Shown piece after piece: positions 27,901 through 37,086 of a stretch of DNA of 64,000 nucleotides. A program made the position numbers and the translations under genes. Each line of letters opens with the position of its first letter. Position 1 is the first letter of the stretch. The notes below the pieces were generated by a model. The model did no database searches, was not told the origin of the DNA, and worked only from the letters and a program-made list of their open reading frames with translations. This DNA comes from a virus: the IMG/VR virus record IMGVR_UViG_3300035698_017497, positions 61,757 through 125,756 of that record, one strand, 5' to 3'.

Positions 27901-30438
27901 GTTGCTATTCCGTCATCATCCGGATTGCTCGGAATAAATATATACATCAATAAAGATCTTACTAATGATGAGCTTGACTTTTCATCATTAAAGAATATCC
28001 CAGACTTGACGACGTATATTGGAACCGCAGATCACCCAGTCAGAGTCATTGTTCCTAATGGAGACGAATCGTCAAATGTAAACCTTAGGCATGATGGAAA
28101 AACTGGAGGGGTGACTTTAACAAACTGCAGACTAGATGTTCCTAAACATACAATTATAGAGGGCATACATTTTGATGGAATAAAATCTGGAGACAGCGAA
28201 ATTGTATCAGTCAGGTCCGGCGTCAAGGTTTCAAACTGTATGTTTGAAAATATGCCTGACTCAGACGCTCAGGATGAGAATGTTGCAATAAGAATAGACT
28301 CAATGCCATTTGAATATATCTTTGCGTCATTAGCATCTCTTGATTATAAGATATTTTATGCAGGCGCAGGACATGTCAGGAATTGCGTGTTTAATAATGT
28401 GCAGGGCTATTGCGTAAATATTAACCAGTCTGTCGACTCTACGTTCAGGGATTACCTTAATGTAAATAATAATACTATGTATAATTGTAAGCATGGAGTT
28501 AAGGCTGAACCTGTAGACGACGCTTCATCTATGATGATTGTTCTAGCGTACAACAACGTCTTAAGCTTAATGTCTAAAACTTCATTTAGCGCAGGCAATA
28601 GACATACTCCAGCTTTGCTATGTAAAAACAATATAGACTGTTCTGATTCTGCAGATGACTTCCTTACGCATCCAGGATTCGAGTACTATGTTGACGACAC
28701 TAAGCTTCAGTCTCCTTACAATTTTACCAATGTCAACCCTGTGTTTAGAAATGTTGCTGAGAATGATTTTAATCCTCACCCGTGGTACGATACAGAGATG
28801 ATAGATAATAGCTGTAAGGATAACGATACGCTTGGACAGAGTCCCTTTAGCGATGACATAGCAGGACAAGAGCGTGGGGTCCTTAAAACTATTGGAGCTT
28901 TTGATTCCGATGATATAGTTGGGTACGCTGAGATCTTAGTAGGCGATATTGATCTTGAATCAACATCGTATGTGACTCAAGGCAGCTCGGAGATTAATAT
29001 TTATCTTAGGCAGCCTGTAGATATAGGCGGGAGCGTTTACGAACCAAACTACATACCCTCAATTAGTCAAACTTATCAGTTTATGAAGATATCGGAAGTT
29101 AACAATGCTCTAATTGATAATCCAAATATAAATATAGTTATACATGTTGAAGGTGGATTTAATTTTCCAGCATATAGCATTTTCCCAACTGACGACGCTA
29201 CATTTAACTTTTTTAATAGGCCAGACAGCACAGTTACTATAAAAACATACGAGCCCGAGCTGCTGACAAATGGAGCCGCTGGAATAGAATACCGTAGCTC
29301 ATTAATAGACAACCAGTCACTTGTAAAAAAAGTCTCTTTTGAACAGATTAAGATATTCCAGAGTAATGACATACTTCCAGTGGAAGTCTCTGAGTATATG
29401 ATACCTGAGCTTGATGATGTTGATGGATTAGAGTTTATAAATTCAATAGTTCAATTTTATACAGGCATAACGCCTACAACTGTTGTGACTCCAGTTTTCA
29501 TAACAAACTCTTTGCTGATATGCGAAAGCCCAACCGCTACGATTTATTTAACAGGATCAGAGGGCGGGAGTTTTGGGATGGTAAATAGTTTAGTAATATT
29601 CTATTCTGCGCTCACTCCAGAAATAAATTACTCAGATAAAGTTGCAGCGTTTTATGTTCGAAAAGTTAATATGTATAATTACGGTGACGGAGACGTGACT
29701 GTCCCGGTATCTTCTAAGTATGACCAGGTAGTAGTAGATGTGAATCCAATGCTAAGAACTAGTATAGAGCTTGGTGACAATACTAGATTACTGATAGATG
29801 AAGACATGAGCCAGTTTCCGAACTCAACACTGGTAGACTCTGGTGTTAATTCGTACTACGATGGTGGCGATATTGATATTGCCGGCAATCAAAGAATATT
29901 TCAAAGTAGGACAATTGATATCGGTCCATTCGAAGCAGAGAATCCTGTAATATTATTTAGTGATAAAAATATTTTAAAAATGTTTCAGGACAAATTGATT
30001 AGAGATGGGGAAGTAATTTACTCACCGTTGCTAGGCTCAAGATATTTAGATATGCATGAGAGAACTGACGGACTGTACGACACTGTAATTGAACAGAACA
30101 GCGCATGGGACGAATATCTTAGAGGATCAAAAATCATCATACAGCTTAATGATAATATTTCTAATTATGAGATTATAACAGACAAAACTCATATAGAGGT
30201 AGGATCCTTCGAAGCATACTATGATATAGGCGAAAGAACTATTGCGTTTAAGAAAACTGGAGAGGTATTAAAAACACTTTTAAAAGCTCCGTACAATAAT
30301 GGTAGGTATGTATATTCTTATAGTGCATTCAGTCGCCAGTTAGTAATTTATATTAATAATACATATTACAAAGGCTCTTCAGGAGTTAGGAATAAAATTT
30401 CCAAACATAAGTTTGGTGGAAATCCAGTTGTAGCATAA
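21952..30438 (+). CDS. Giant modular beta-helix appendage/tail-spike-like protein, 2,828 aa
   Basis: The longest gene in the window. The product alternates a recurring module of about 90-110 residues with long parallel beta-helix regions. Module copies lie near residues 50-125, 426-524, 822-921, 1222-1316 and 1873-1987. Each has a GVLTF-like strand, an IGDKVTF/VTLSG strand, a YLSKKI or YLASKI step, an SWVV or QWVVK strand, and a closing V-S-I-(X)-YNAID-like helix. The intervening helices carry Asn/Ser ladders such as ITNNTI-like turns and GAFDSDD/GPFEAEN closures. The C-terminal 200 residues (from about 2,640) differ and may anchor to the next protein. Function in host contact is inferred; no enzyme site was identified. 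Confidence 0.75.
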   Translation: MFKNPTLNNISILPIHNSNFCSFENLSEQIYFSVGSAGDMFDHSGSDNSHVYDGVISFDINQIHQSVGIGDKITMDNGDIYYIKGIVDSRSWKVGVVDGSRPSDSTDLSVVSVEKAYNGIGDAIDSIERIITNDFATSVDLQDERTIVNIACYDIDDSVTKGISFSNQITMGAAGYIRIFNPHVEGVECIRSQKHNGHLESGKYNLTLNTDSVGGTSIGISLSDYAEIDGMYIIDSSENSDYTISLSSGSKILRSYIDATIAKSNACLNSTDGTTVPGIVAYNTIDSSNYTVVLNDLALSTSDYYETWFLNNTIINAVTGINCGHADSIIARCLLQSCSTASVAHVDTSNIYDTTTGDTTVPASLGNVQSETIPFQTDYILNDVCGSALTATPTEPFEVEYANLKTDIFGNLMSLPGRGSHRYVSRRIYGVGESSADIKTGSPTVDISSGVLTFSTPQTHADVTSGYIVTLSGVDNVILHEQISSDSWLVAKHGYADKYAPADGTSITVTSITPETTSLYTAKETYIELVNVHTLDIRLVINCVSGVSNGLLDFYGSAIIPDVYKYSPDQYSEIRKDIDREFIITGGSNYSDIIWISSFANLRFTNLIFANCNTAITITSTPNIKITGCEFRDCNSDAIRDYGAVTVPCGGVLIANNIIRDCKGYAINIVDSDSPAVNPYSSYHITHNTIAKCKNGIRIAVKNLGRDSYTIMNNIIVDCGDSAIDADMSPLSYGAYSGNYSDDESILQLGELNSALENQVKFSQRVDTPYVVDTAYEATNMSVKPILNKEKFDFSTGILEKNRNDVIYCAGAYAFTIENHRFMSVRKDPLTASYSTGDVELKNSILTFDTTPSTELVIGDKVTFTDEAVSVYLASKINAYSWVVVDNTGNLYSADIEPSGTTTISEVSDDLKNAIDTDFASEFVSPASLDSKITIAIASSSVAYSHDGVEIPALWNTTSENRLVIKTPVDTFTECNSAHRHDNTTDAPLGEIRITNGETYGILIEASFVDIEGLNITRDASNISALEGIRLSDTAAYCCVTKNLIHNITDGIVQEYSVSTVMGAIIDMNTTLSIDDEAFQISDGTAEFNTAIDTGGNAYTLNAKAKLANSTSINTVGYSLVQIDDSQAISCIFDGTIIGYSSGYKLPAMYNTNCIESVTAVTQNADINNPTTGKFHRYDFDHTYAATPVYSNEATDIAGNYIKEFSKGSDQPDEDTIEMLYSYGYQTDFLSGGSSNGTISGGILTFSDVTNFDADPRFGAGHVVKMSGGDEVYLQRRVKPFYNTQWVVKDLHGETPDDLSIEAVSSIEYAVYSDIVAANNGRVFDSYHANTAHSLSRKLSTGHSQPFHPRNARMVVIAIVYPSDKISGNYGYPFQTTEAVLGAGSMTTKDHYFKLTTSYDYIWMSNYNVRYLNDSIGGIYSNNNILGNTVTPADGTVVKVAADYTVVEGLKMIYSSIQIANASECKIDGCLVYDTISATNMLEPCIANYYSGRWYQHAGLTQKFYEVSTISSIWNTVYGNSTNNGGVVSMDVDDVYYSIIDPANTSNIVEVEAMPTSSNYNIGFKYSESVTPTTAEFNVDYVDDEYAKITYDFNTVDGTPVSTYKEILIRLKFGQPIRLRLAVKADAYNGNGYFSLDKSGSYNLIAQIKVNGEWFTISDDAILAISDNDFEVKTTNSGFNEFDFASNVVATTFVTTFLKPGTTYNLGSMEKAYISSCLAMAGYYGCIMSGGRDIVYNCTAKLPTASAAFVYHYKDKLVNCYGEGISGLNTSFYPAIEYEATIHHCIASDSWLDSYIDSDNTLQCFGDYVNYNALYGNFVHGFNQRDQFLNSSGVDLSRDPDYPIQRSINGSEFDDGRNWPMGSVSQNRTNAVIIKVSVGDTSDDFGSGGTCTLKVAPITDIVQHTGYTAVTFDTPQTDVLLTAGMKVEISGWGNTTLPIYLSKKISNTVWECHTVSGLGDAGASGEFSGTVLSIKPMYDNLSDVAIPSSSGLLGINIYINKDLTNDELDFSSLKNIPDLTTYIGTADHPVRVIVPNGDESSNVNLRHDGKTGGVTLTNCRLDVPKHTIIEGIHFDGIKSGDSEIVSVRSGVKVSNCMFENMPDSDAQDENVAIRIDSMPFEYIFASLASLDYKIFYAGAGHVRNCVFNNVQGYCVNINQSVDSTFRDYLNVNNNTMYNCKHGVKAEPVDDASSMMIVLAYNNVLSLMSKTSFSAGNRHTPALLCKNNIDCSDSADDFLTHPGFEYYVDDTKLQSPYNFTNVNPVFRNVAENDFNPHPWYDTEMIDNSCKDNDTLGQSPFSDDIAGQERGVLKTIGAFDSDDIVGYAEILVGDIDLESTSYVTQGSSEINIYLRQPVDIGGSVYEPNYIPSISQTYQFMKISEVNNALIDNPNINIVIHVEGGFNFPAYSIFPTDDATFNFFNRPDSTVTIKTYEPELLTNGAAGIEYRSSLIDNQSLVKKVSFEQIKIFQSNDILPVEVSEYMIPELDDVDGLEFINSIVQFYTGITPTTVVTPVFITNSLLICESPTATIYLTGSEGGSFGMVNSLVIFYSALTPEINYSDKVAAFYVRKVNMYNYGDGDVTVPVSSKYDQVVVDVNPMLRTSIELGDNTRLLIDEDMSQFPNSTLVDSGVNSYYDGGDIDIAGNQRIFQSRTIDIGPFEAENPVILFSDKNILKMFQDKLIRDGEVIYSPLLGSRYLDMHERTDGLYDTVIEQNSAWDEYLRGSKIIIQLNDNISNYEIITDKTHIEVGSFEAYYDIGERTIAFKKTGEVLKTLLKAPYNNGRYVYSYSAFSRQLVIYINNTYYKGSSGVRNKISKHKFGGNPVVA

Positions 30439-30449
30439 AGGAGAGTTCG

Positions 30450-33400
30450 GTGAAGTTTATCAATAATAATATCGGAGATAGTGTTCAACGATCTATTGTA
30501 GAATTTAAAGATACCACCGGGCATACATCATCTCTGTCGGCGTCTGGATACGCTACCGATAAAATTAAATGGGGATCCTCATTCTTACACAAAATAAAAG
30601 GTGATACAGTATCAAATGGCAACATGCTGTATGTTGACTACATAGACCATAACCAGTATATTTTATCTGAATACCAGAATGTCCCATATTTTGACACTTT
30701 TATATCTAAAAATAAAAGCGTAAAGATGTCTAGTTTAGCTAAAGAGGCGGATCGCAAAACTTACAATGCTGCAGCAGATGTAAGTAATTTAGATGGTGCG
30801 GTTAGGTATGAAAATTCAGAAGGTTGGGCATGGCATTCTGATGATATATATATAGAAACTGAAGCTGGGCACGACAGGATAGTTCAGCATAAATTGCATC
30901 ACAAGTATAAGACTTCTCCTGCTACATATTCGGTTATATTACCGCAACACTTAGAGGAAATATACTCCGTAGAAGCAGGATATAGCGCAAGCAAAGCTGT
31001 GGTATACAACTCGATAGGGTCTTCATTCTACCCTGATTCTCCTTGGTTTTCTTACGAGTCTAGCTCTTTTAAGTCTACTGATGGATCAGCCTCCTTAATC
31101 TTAAGTGAGTTTATTCCTGAGGTACCTGTTGGCGGAGACTCTACTGACGTTATTGTGAACCTATCTATACAGCCACACGAATTTGAGTCGATGATATTTG
31201 CAGAACTGTCTCTTAAGTGGGAATACCAAAGCGACAACCTTCAAGACGTTTTAAATGGAAATCTGAAAACTCCAATAATATCGCAGTTTAACAATACGCT
31301 TATAAATTATACTAACTGTATTGCCAGAACATCAAATGAAGACGATCATACTGGAATAATACATATAGCGCAATACAAGATGGATGGTAAGATTTATTTA
31401 CCAAAAACTAATATTAACTTTATATCAACAGCTTCTACCGCAGGTGTCCTAAGCTTGCCAAAGGCTGAGAAGTTAATGTTTAGAATGGCGCAAGGCACAG
31501 GCGAGGGCGGATCTAGAAATCTTGGAAGTTCTGGCTTTTTCCAAAATGGCATCAATATGTTTATAGAAAGACATAAGTGTTATTCTGCGACTACAACCGT
31601 TCATCCGTATCACAAGACTGCTCCAATTGCTAATGGAGATATTGTAGATTACACCCTAGTGACTAGCGAAGGCCTTGCTCCTTCTGGCGTATTTCAAAGC
31701 AGATATCTTAAAATAACAGCAAGGCAAAGTACTGTAGATGATTTAGGAAAATACCTTGATAAGCAAGAGTATAATACTGATATAATACAAAGCCTAAAAT
31801 TTTCTTTCAATGATAATGTTTACAATGTTGGTGATGAATATTGGAATCTTGGAGACATTACATGGAACAGGATTGACAGAGATATATCACATGTTATGTA
31901 TCATGATACCCAAAGATATCCTTGGGGTTCAAGAGATAGATGGGGAGCTCCACTATCGTATCCTTACGTAACTAGATTATTGCTTGAATTCGATTCTACT
32001 ATCGGGCTTAATAACGAAAAGTATGATAAATTTGTAATAGCTGGGGTGGGCGAGCAGAGTCAGGATGTATCTATATCTAGCCCGGCTACTATAATGTATT
32101 TGACCAATAACGGAGCTTCAAATGCAGATATAGAATGGGAAGAGAGAACTATAGATACTGACATAATGGATATTACATCCGTTGGAGAACACGAATTATT
32201 TAGACCAATGATACAGATGCCTAGGGTTCAGGGGTTTATTAAAATACTTAGAAAGAGTAACCTTGCAGCACATAAGGCTAAGAAGTTGCGCAACGGCAAG
32301 ATTGAAGTTTATTATGAGATTGAAATACCATGGAGCTGCGGTGGAACTTATATAAAGAGCGGAAGTAACGGTCAAGAATACCAGGGACAGATATTATATA
32401 CTTCTGAGTACATGAATGCCGGATCAGAAGAAAAAGACGCATACGGACTAAAGACTATATATAACGAGCGCCCTTTGTATACTGGTGCTGAGCTTGTAAA
32501 AAATCCAGAGATATTTTACAACGCATGGGGCCACGACGTAAGTACTTACCCAGACAGATACAGCGATTTGGGAGATACCCCACTGGCAATGGTTCATGTT
32601 ATGGCGCAGGCCTCTGCTGTTGCTATAGCTCCCAACGTAACAGATCCTGGACTTCTAACTGGAGCCCCTGAGGGCACCGAACTTGAGCTTGTAACTATTA
32701 CCCCTGGAAGTGTTGACCACGTTGCTTTTGACGACACCGAGACTCTTGATGGATATGCTCATGACTATGTTTTTTGTATTACTCCAGACCATAGGCACTA
32801 CCTTACCAGCGATAGTAGCGATGAGATGCGTGATGGTAAGCCGGCGCTAGTAGGAGAATTTGATTTAAGTACATTGAACCAAGTGGACCAAGTAGGCGTG
32901 AAAAATCATGCAGCCATTCCTGACACTAAAAGATGGATAAAGACTTCTGCATCTGTTCAGATGATAGCTAAAAAAATGACACATATAGGAGATTTTCTGG
33001 ATGACGGCGAACCTTATTTTAGCCATCTTCCTGATAGAAATTCGGTATCAACCAATGTTTGGTTTGAATCGCAAACGACACCATTTCCAATATTGCCAGA
33101 TACTGATACTGACCCAGACACTACAAATAAGTTTCTTGAGAATGGGAAAAATTCAGGAACTGCAATGTATAGAATAGAGGGAGTTGAAGCTCTTCCTATA
33201 CTCGAGGGGTGGAATACTGACACGCTTAAATGGGACAGGTTATCGGAACAGAAGTTTGATATGTTCCAGAGCCTTGGAGATTCTCTGCTTGATGGAGTGT
33301 TTTTACAAGAAGGCTCAAGTGCTGGTGTTGGAATTATAAAGCAATATTTATTAAGATATAAAGATCCTGACGAGACAGCAACTCAAAGATTTTTATTTCC

Positions 33401-34019
33401 TGGGGATGTTGAGACTTTCGATGATGTTAGAAGCTTTAAGGATATAGTCCTGAACGGGAATGTTAATGACCTGCACTTGTTGGATACTTACACCAACAGG
33501 ATGTATCCAATAATTTTAATAACTGGATCAAATGGGACTGAAAAATTAGGACCAACACCCAACGTTTATCACGAGGTTATGGTATATATTAGAAGCCTAC
33601 ACCACGATGAGATAGAAATAGTTCCAAACGTTGATGTTCCTACATCGTGGGCTGGAGAAAGATATTCACTTGTTTCAAAAAATCATAATGATAAATACGC
33701 AACAACTCTACACTCTGTGTCTGATTATAGGTCGGTTAATATAACTGAATATACTGATATTTTATCTAAAATGTATAGCAGCTTCAGGGTTAGGTCTAAT
33801 ATTGCAAGCGACAATGTGATAGCAGTATCCCGCGATGTAGACAGTGAGACTATGGTGTTCCGGGATACGAGCGAAACTTTCGGGTCAGGAATTATTGATG
33901 ACAATATGCCAGCAAAGGGCTCTTTCGCTACGGGATACGAGTATTTTCCTGAAAATATAGAAATTGACGCAGTAGTGACCATGTTGGCTGTAAATAATTT
34001 TCGTATGATATCCAAGTAA
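30450..34019 (+). CDS. Large virion protein, 1,189 aa, GTG start
   Basis: This protein of unknown family starts with GTG at 30450, with AAGGAG 9 bp upstream, and lies 11 bp after the giant gene. It is beta-rich with many aromatic residues and scattered His (for example IVQHKLHHKYK around residue 150 and DVSHVMYHDTQRYPWGSRDRWG around 480). It contains no repeated helix ladder, unlike its neighbour. It is probably a structural partner of the 2,828-aa protein in the same appendage. No catalytic domain can be assigned. Confidence 0.65.
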   Translation: MKFINNNIGDSVQRSIVEFKDTTGHTSSLSASGYATDKIKWGSSFLHKIKGDTVSNGNMLYVDYIDHNQYILSEYQNVPYFDTFISKNKSVKMSSLAKEADRKTYNAAADVSNLDGAVRYENSEGWAWHSDDIYIETEAGHDRIVQHKLHHKYKTSPATYSVILPQHLEEIYSVEAGYSASKAVVYNSIGSSFYPDSPWFSYESSSFKSTDGSASLILSEFIPEVPVGGDSTDVIVNLSIQPHEFESMIFAELSLKWEYQSDNLQDVLNGNLKTPIISQFNNTLINYTNCIARTSNEDDHTGIIHIAQYKMDGKIYLPKTNINFISTASTAGVLSLPKAEKLMFRMAQGTGEGGSRNLGSSGFFQNGINMFIERHKCYSATTTVHPYHKTAPIANGDIVDYTLVTSEGLAPSGVFQSRYLKITARQSTVDDLGKYLDKQEYNTDIIQSLKFSFNDNVYNVGDEYWNLGDITWNRIDRDISHVMYHDTQRYPWGSRDRWGAPLSYPYVTRLLLEFDSTIGLNNEKYDKFVIAGVGEQSQDVSISSPATIMYLTNNGASNADIEWEERTIDTDIMDITSVGEHELFRPMIQMPRVQGFIKILRKSNLAAHKAKKLRNGKIEVYYEIEIPWSCGGTYIKSGSNGQEYQGQILYTSEYMNAGSEEKDAYGLKTIYNERPLYTGAELVKNPEIFYNAWGHDVSTYPDRYSDLGDTPLAMVHVMAQASAVAIAPNVTDPGLLTGAPEGTELELVTITPGSVDHVAFDDTETLDGYAHDYVFCITPDHRHYLTSDSSDEMRDGKPALVGEFDLSTLNQVDQVGVKNHAAIPDTKRWIKTSASVQMIAKKMTHIGDFLDDGEPYFSHLPDRNSVSTNVWFESQTTPFPILPDTDTDPDTTNKFLENGKNSGTAMYRIEGVEALPILEGWNTDTLKWDRLSEQKFDMFQSLGDSLLDGVFLQEGSSAGVGIIKQYLLRYKDPDETATQRFLFPGDVETFDDVRSFKDIVLNGNVNDLHLLDTYTNRMYPIILITGSNGTEKLGPTPNVYHEVMVYIRSLHHDEIEIVPNVDVPTSWAGERYSLVSKNHNDKYATTLHSVSDYRSVNITEYTDILSKMYSSFRVRSNIASDNVIAVSRDVDSETMVFRDTSETFGSGIIDDNMPAKGSFATGYEYFPENIEIDAVVTMLAVNNFRMISK

Positions 34020-34088
34020 CAGTTGAGTTAAAAATGAGATTGATTTATTTTTATATAGTATAATACAAACCTGCTCTTAGAGGTATAA
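34020..34088 (+). promoter_or_regulatory. AT-rich intergenic region, possible promoter
   Basis: This gap holds TTGATTTATTTTTATATAGTATAATAC (34040-34066 region, quoted in part: TATATAGTATAATAC), which looks like a promoter core, and then the start of the next gene at 34089. There is no terminator before it, so it could add an internal start to the fibre operon. The assignment is tentative. Confidence 0.3.
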
Positions 34089-35234
34089 ATGATTTCGAGA
34101 TCAAGACCTATATCTGGACACCTTACGGATAGCGCCGGAAACATCCTTACAGGTTCAAAAGTTGACGTTAAGATGGTTACTCCAACAGGCAACGTAACTG
34201 TCGACAGTGTTATTGTAAATAACAGCGGATACTTTGTAACTACCCCACTTCCAAACGGGCAATACAACATTTATAGTACTGGTATTTTGATATCATCGAT
34301 ATTCCATTACCATAATCAGTCAGTGCCATGCTATAAGCCTGATGACGCTAATATGAATTTAACAATATTAAGAAATTTCTCAGATTTTGCTGACGACTTA
34401 AAAGCTTCTGAGTATAAGATTTTCTTGCAGCTTGACGGAGAGTATCCACTGCACAATCTTGATGATATTACCGCTCTCGATATAGATGATTCTGGAAATC
34501 CAGGAGATCTTGATTCAGCATGGAACTTTTTTCAGTTGGCGAATTACTCCACCGAGGGAGCTTCGTTTACAACAACAAGATTTAATATTGAGTATTCATG
34601 GGATAGCGAGTATAGCAGAAGATCTAAAAGGAATATATTATGGGCCTCTGTTCCTGGAATAAAGTATGGAGAAAATCTTCCGGTAGTTATTCCGATTGAC
34701 TACTATTCAATTATATTAAGAAATCCTTATACGTACAAGTTCGGGGTATTCGGAACTCCAACTGGAGTTATAGGAGACTATATAGAATGGGACTCCTCTC
34801 TTGGTACTACTAGATTAAAAATAACGGAGGGAGTGCTTCCGTCAGAGCTCGACACTGAGCTGTTTGACAATTCAGTGCTTGGAACGATTGTCAAGATACA
34901 GAGTGACGAGTGGACCCTTGGTGATTTCTACGGAATAATAGCTAAGAAGGAAGTTGCATCATCTGTATCAACCGTATACATAGAGCCACTAAGAAGCTCT
35001 AGATTTATGACATCAGACGATGTCACTACTCCAAACTCGTGGGGTGGAAATAACAGGGATTTTGCTTTTGGAAATAAGATAGGCATTCAATTCTTTGATG
35101 GGTTACAGAAATCATTCCTAAACCTTTCTGGCGATGTTAATATGAGGTTCAGTGTTACTGAAGTTCCATGCTCACACGCAGGTCTTGATGATACTAGTGA
35201 GCATTATACTTACGATCTATCCTCATCAATTTAA
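34089..35234 (+). CDS. Virion protein with N-terminal carboxypeptidase-regulatory-like (Ig-type) domain
   Basis: Residues 4-62 (RPISGHLTDSAGNILTG, a middle VDSVIVNNSGYFVTT and PLPNGQYNIYS) match the pattern of carboxypeptidase-regulatory-like or Cna-B-type beta-sandwich domains, often found on phage surface and baseplate proteins. The remaining 320 residues are beta-rich with no recognised family. It is followed after 9 bp by two tandem fibre-like paralogues. A surface-exposed adaptor function is inferred. Confidence 0.65.
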   Translation: MISRSRPISGHLTDSAGNILTGSKVDVKMVTPTGNVTVDSVIVNNSGYFVTTPLPNGQYNIYSTGILISSIFHYHNQSVPCYKPDDANMNLTILRNFSDFADDLKASEYKIFLQLDGEYPLHNLDDITALDIDDSGNPGDLDSAWNFFQLANYSTEGASFTTTRFNIEYSWDSEYSRRSKRNILWASVPGIKYGENLPVVIPIDYYSIILRNPYTYKFGVFGTPTGVIGDYIEWDSSLGTTRLKITEGVLPSELDTELFDNSVLGTIVKIQSDEWTLGDFYGIIAKKEVASSVSTVYIEPLRSSRFMTSDDVTTPNSWGGNNRDFAFGNKIGIQFFDGLQKSFLNLSGDVNMRFSVTEVPCSHAGLDDTSEHYTYDLSSSI

Positions 35235-35243
35235 GGATTACTA

Positions 35244-36167
35244 ATGAGACATGTTAATGTTCAGGTTGGAATAAAGGAAAGGATGAATGATATCCTTGGG
35301 TATCATACTGATGACGATCCAGACGGATTGACTTCATGGTCTATACAAAAAATTATAAACGATAACCTGAAGAGAATTGGCAAAGGACTGACGTTTAACA
35401 ACTCACGTGGATGCGTTCTGAGTGGAATGTCTATTACCGGCACTACTGGAGACGTAACCATAGGATCTGGCGTAGGAGTGACTAAGAGTGGTAATTTTAT
35501 AGCACTTGACAATTCTATAATATCAGGACTCAATATTGCTAGTTACCCTGGAGCTGTAGGCGAGAATGTATATGTTTTAATGAGATACAAGAAAGAGAAG
35601 TCAACAACTGGACACTCTGCAAATATACAAAATGGTAGCGCTGAGCTGATCGAGTATGACGAGTACACTCATACGGTAGCATCGCCAGATGGAACATATT
35701 TCATTAGATGGGAAACTGATCCTGTTATAGACGATGATGATCTTTTGGTTGGAATAATGTCATATGATGGTTCAGACTACACTGGCGCTATGAATTACCC
35801 GGCACTTGGAACCTTAGACCCTGGACCCATGTCATATGGTGATGCTGAATTTACTGGCACCGTAACGATCGAGACTCTTATCGTTAATACGTTGACATCA
35901 TTTATAAACAGCCTCTCTACTAACAATTTTACCGTTACTGGAACAACAACATTAGGATCTACACTTAACGCTAATGGAAACAATTACTTAAACGGAAATA
36001 CCCAGATTAATGGTAATCTTTTAATAAATAATAACATACTGATACCACACTTGGGAGGGTTTGTTACACCATGGGTAGGCGACATTGTTATCGTTGACAA
36101 CGCCGGAGCTACTCATACCATAGTAATGTATCAGGGTTTAATCAGAAGCCATACCGTTGTTCCGTAA
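35244..36167 (+). CDS. Tail-fibre-like protein, tandem paralogue 1
   Basis: This 307-aa protein shares its ends with the next gene. The N-terminus MRHVNVQVGIKERMNDILG and the segment LTSWSIQ appear in both, as do IQNGSAELIEYDEYTHTV (about 135) and the C-terminal GDIVIVDNAGATHTIVMYQG. The middle contains TGTTTLGSTLNANGNNYLNG repeats typical of fibre shafts. The conserved head likely docks on a common partner, and the divergent middle may vary specificity. AAGGA precedes the ATG. Confidence 0.65.
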   Translation: MRHVNVQVGIKERMNDILGYHTDDDPDGLTSWSIQKIINDNLKRIGKGLTFNNSRGCVLSGMSITGTTGDVTIGSGVGVTKSGNFIALDNSIISGLNIASYPGAVGENVYVLMRYKKEKSTTGHSANIQNGSAELIEYDEYTHTVASPDGTYFIRWETDPVIDDDDLLVGIMSYDGSDYTGAMNYPALGTLDPGPMSYGDAEFTGTVTIETLIVNTLTSFINSLSTNNFTVTGTTTLGSTLNANGNNYLNGNTQINGNLLINNNILIPHLGGFVTPWVGDIVIVDNAGATHTIVMYQGLIRSHTVVP

Positions 36168-36187
36168 ATAATAAAGGGTTGTTCTAA

Positions 36188-37054
36188 ATGAAACATGTTA
36201 ATACTCAAATAGGCATCAAAGAGAGAATGAACGATATTCTAGGGTCTCATTCTGACGATACACCATTGGCATTGACCTCGTGGTCTATACAAGCTGCCAT
36301 GCTTGAGAACCTGAAGCGTCTAGGTCAGGCTTTAACTTTTGACAATCCTGCCGGTGGAGTTCTTGGCAAGGCTGAGTTTGTGCATTCTAGTGACGAATTT
36401 AAGGTTAACGTAGTCGGGGCATTTTTCACAAAGGGTGGAAATTTAATATATCCAAATGCTAACGTTGATACAGGATTAGTAACATCGAGTTTTCCTGCCG
36501 GTTCTGGTGGTACGGACTACATAGTCGTGCAATACGTTGAAGCCAAGAGGGGCGATAGTCATAATTCTAATATCCAAAACGAGGCCGGTGTTGAGGGCGT
36601 AGAATATGATGAGTACATTAGAACATTGTCAGGTGGAGATGCCGATGCCTCGGCAATATTTAGATGGCAGAGCACTAGTCCGACTATAGAGGATAATGAA
36701 GCTATAGTGGCTGAAATTACACAAATAGGATCTACCGGTGTTTTTACAATAGTGACTAATAATATGTCAGCAGCATTTAGCGATGTCGATATTTCCGGAG
36801 ATTTAAGTGTTGATGGAGATACAACTGTCGGTGGAGACTCCAGCATTGCAGGCAAGGTATCGGTAGATGGAGGACAAGATTTGCTGGGCTTTTTGGCCCT
36901 TAACGAAACTGATGGTATTAAAATTGGAGATGTAGCTGGAAGCACAGGATATAGCTATGGATTAAATGGTGATATTGTAATAGAAGATAATGCTGGTGTA
37001 ACTCACACGCTTACATTTAAAAGCGGAATCCTTACATGGCATGCAACAAGTTAA
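36188..37054 (+). CDS. Tail-fibre-like protein, tandem paralogue 2
   Basis: This is a 288-aa duplicate of the upstream fibre-like protein: MKHVNTQIGIKERMNDILG at the start, LTSWSIQ at about residue 32, SNIQNEAGVEGVEYDEYIRTL in the middle, and GDIVIEDNAGVTHTLTFKSG at the end. Its shaft has DISGDLSVDGDTTVGGDSSIAG repeats in place of the Asn-rich repeats of the first copy. It ends the fibre block. A ribosome-binding site AAAGGG lies 11 bp upstream of the ATG. Confidence 0.65.
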   Translation: MKHVNTQIGIKERMNDILGSHSDDTPLALTSWSIQAAMLENLKRLGQALTFDNPAGGVLGKAEFVHSSDEFKVNVVGAFFTKGGNLIYPNANVDTGLVTSSFPAGSGGTDYIVVQYVEAKRGDSHNSNIQNEAGVEGVEYDEYIRTLSGGDADASAIFRWQSTSPTIEDNEAIVAEITQIGSTGVFTIVTNNMSAAFSDVDISGDLSVDGDTTVGGDSSIAGKVSVDGGQDLLGFLALNETDGIKIGDVAGSTGYSYGLNGDIVIEDNAGVTHTLTFKSGILTWHATS

Positions 37055-37086
37055 TTTTTAATAATATAATAAAAGAGGAGCGTGTT

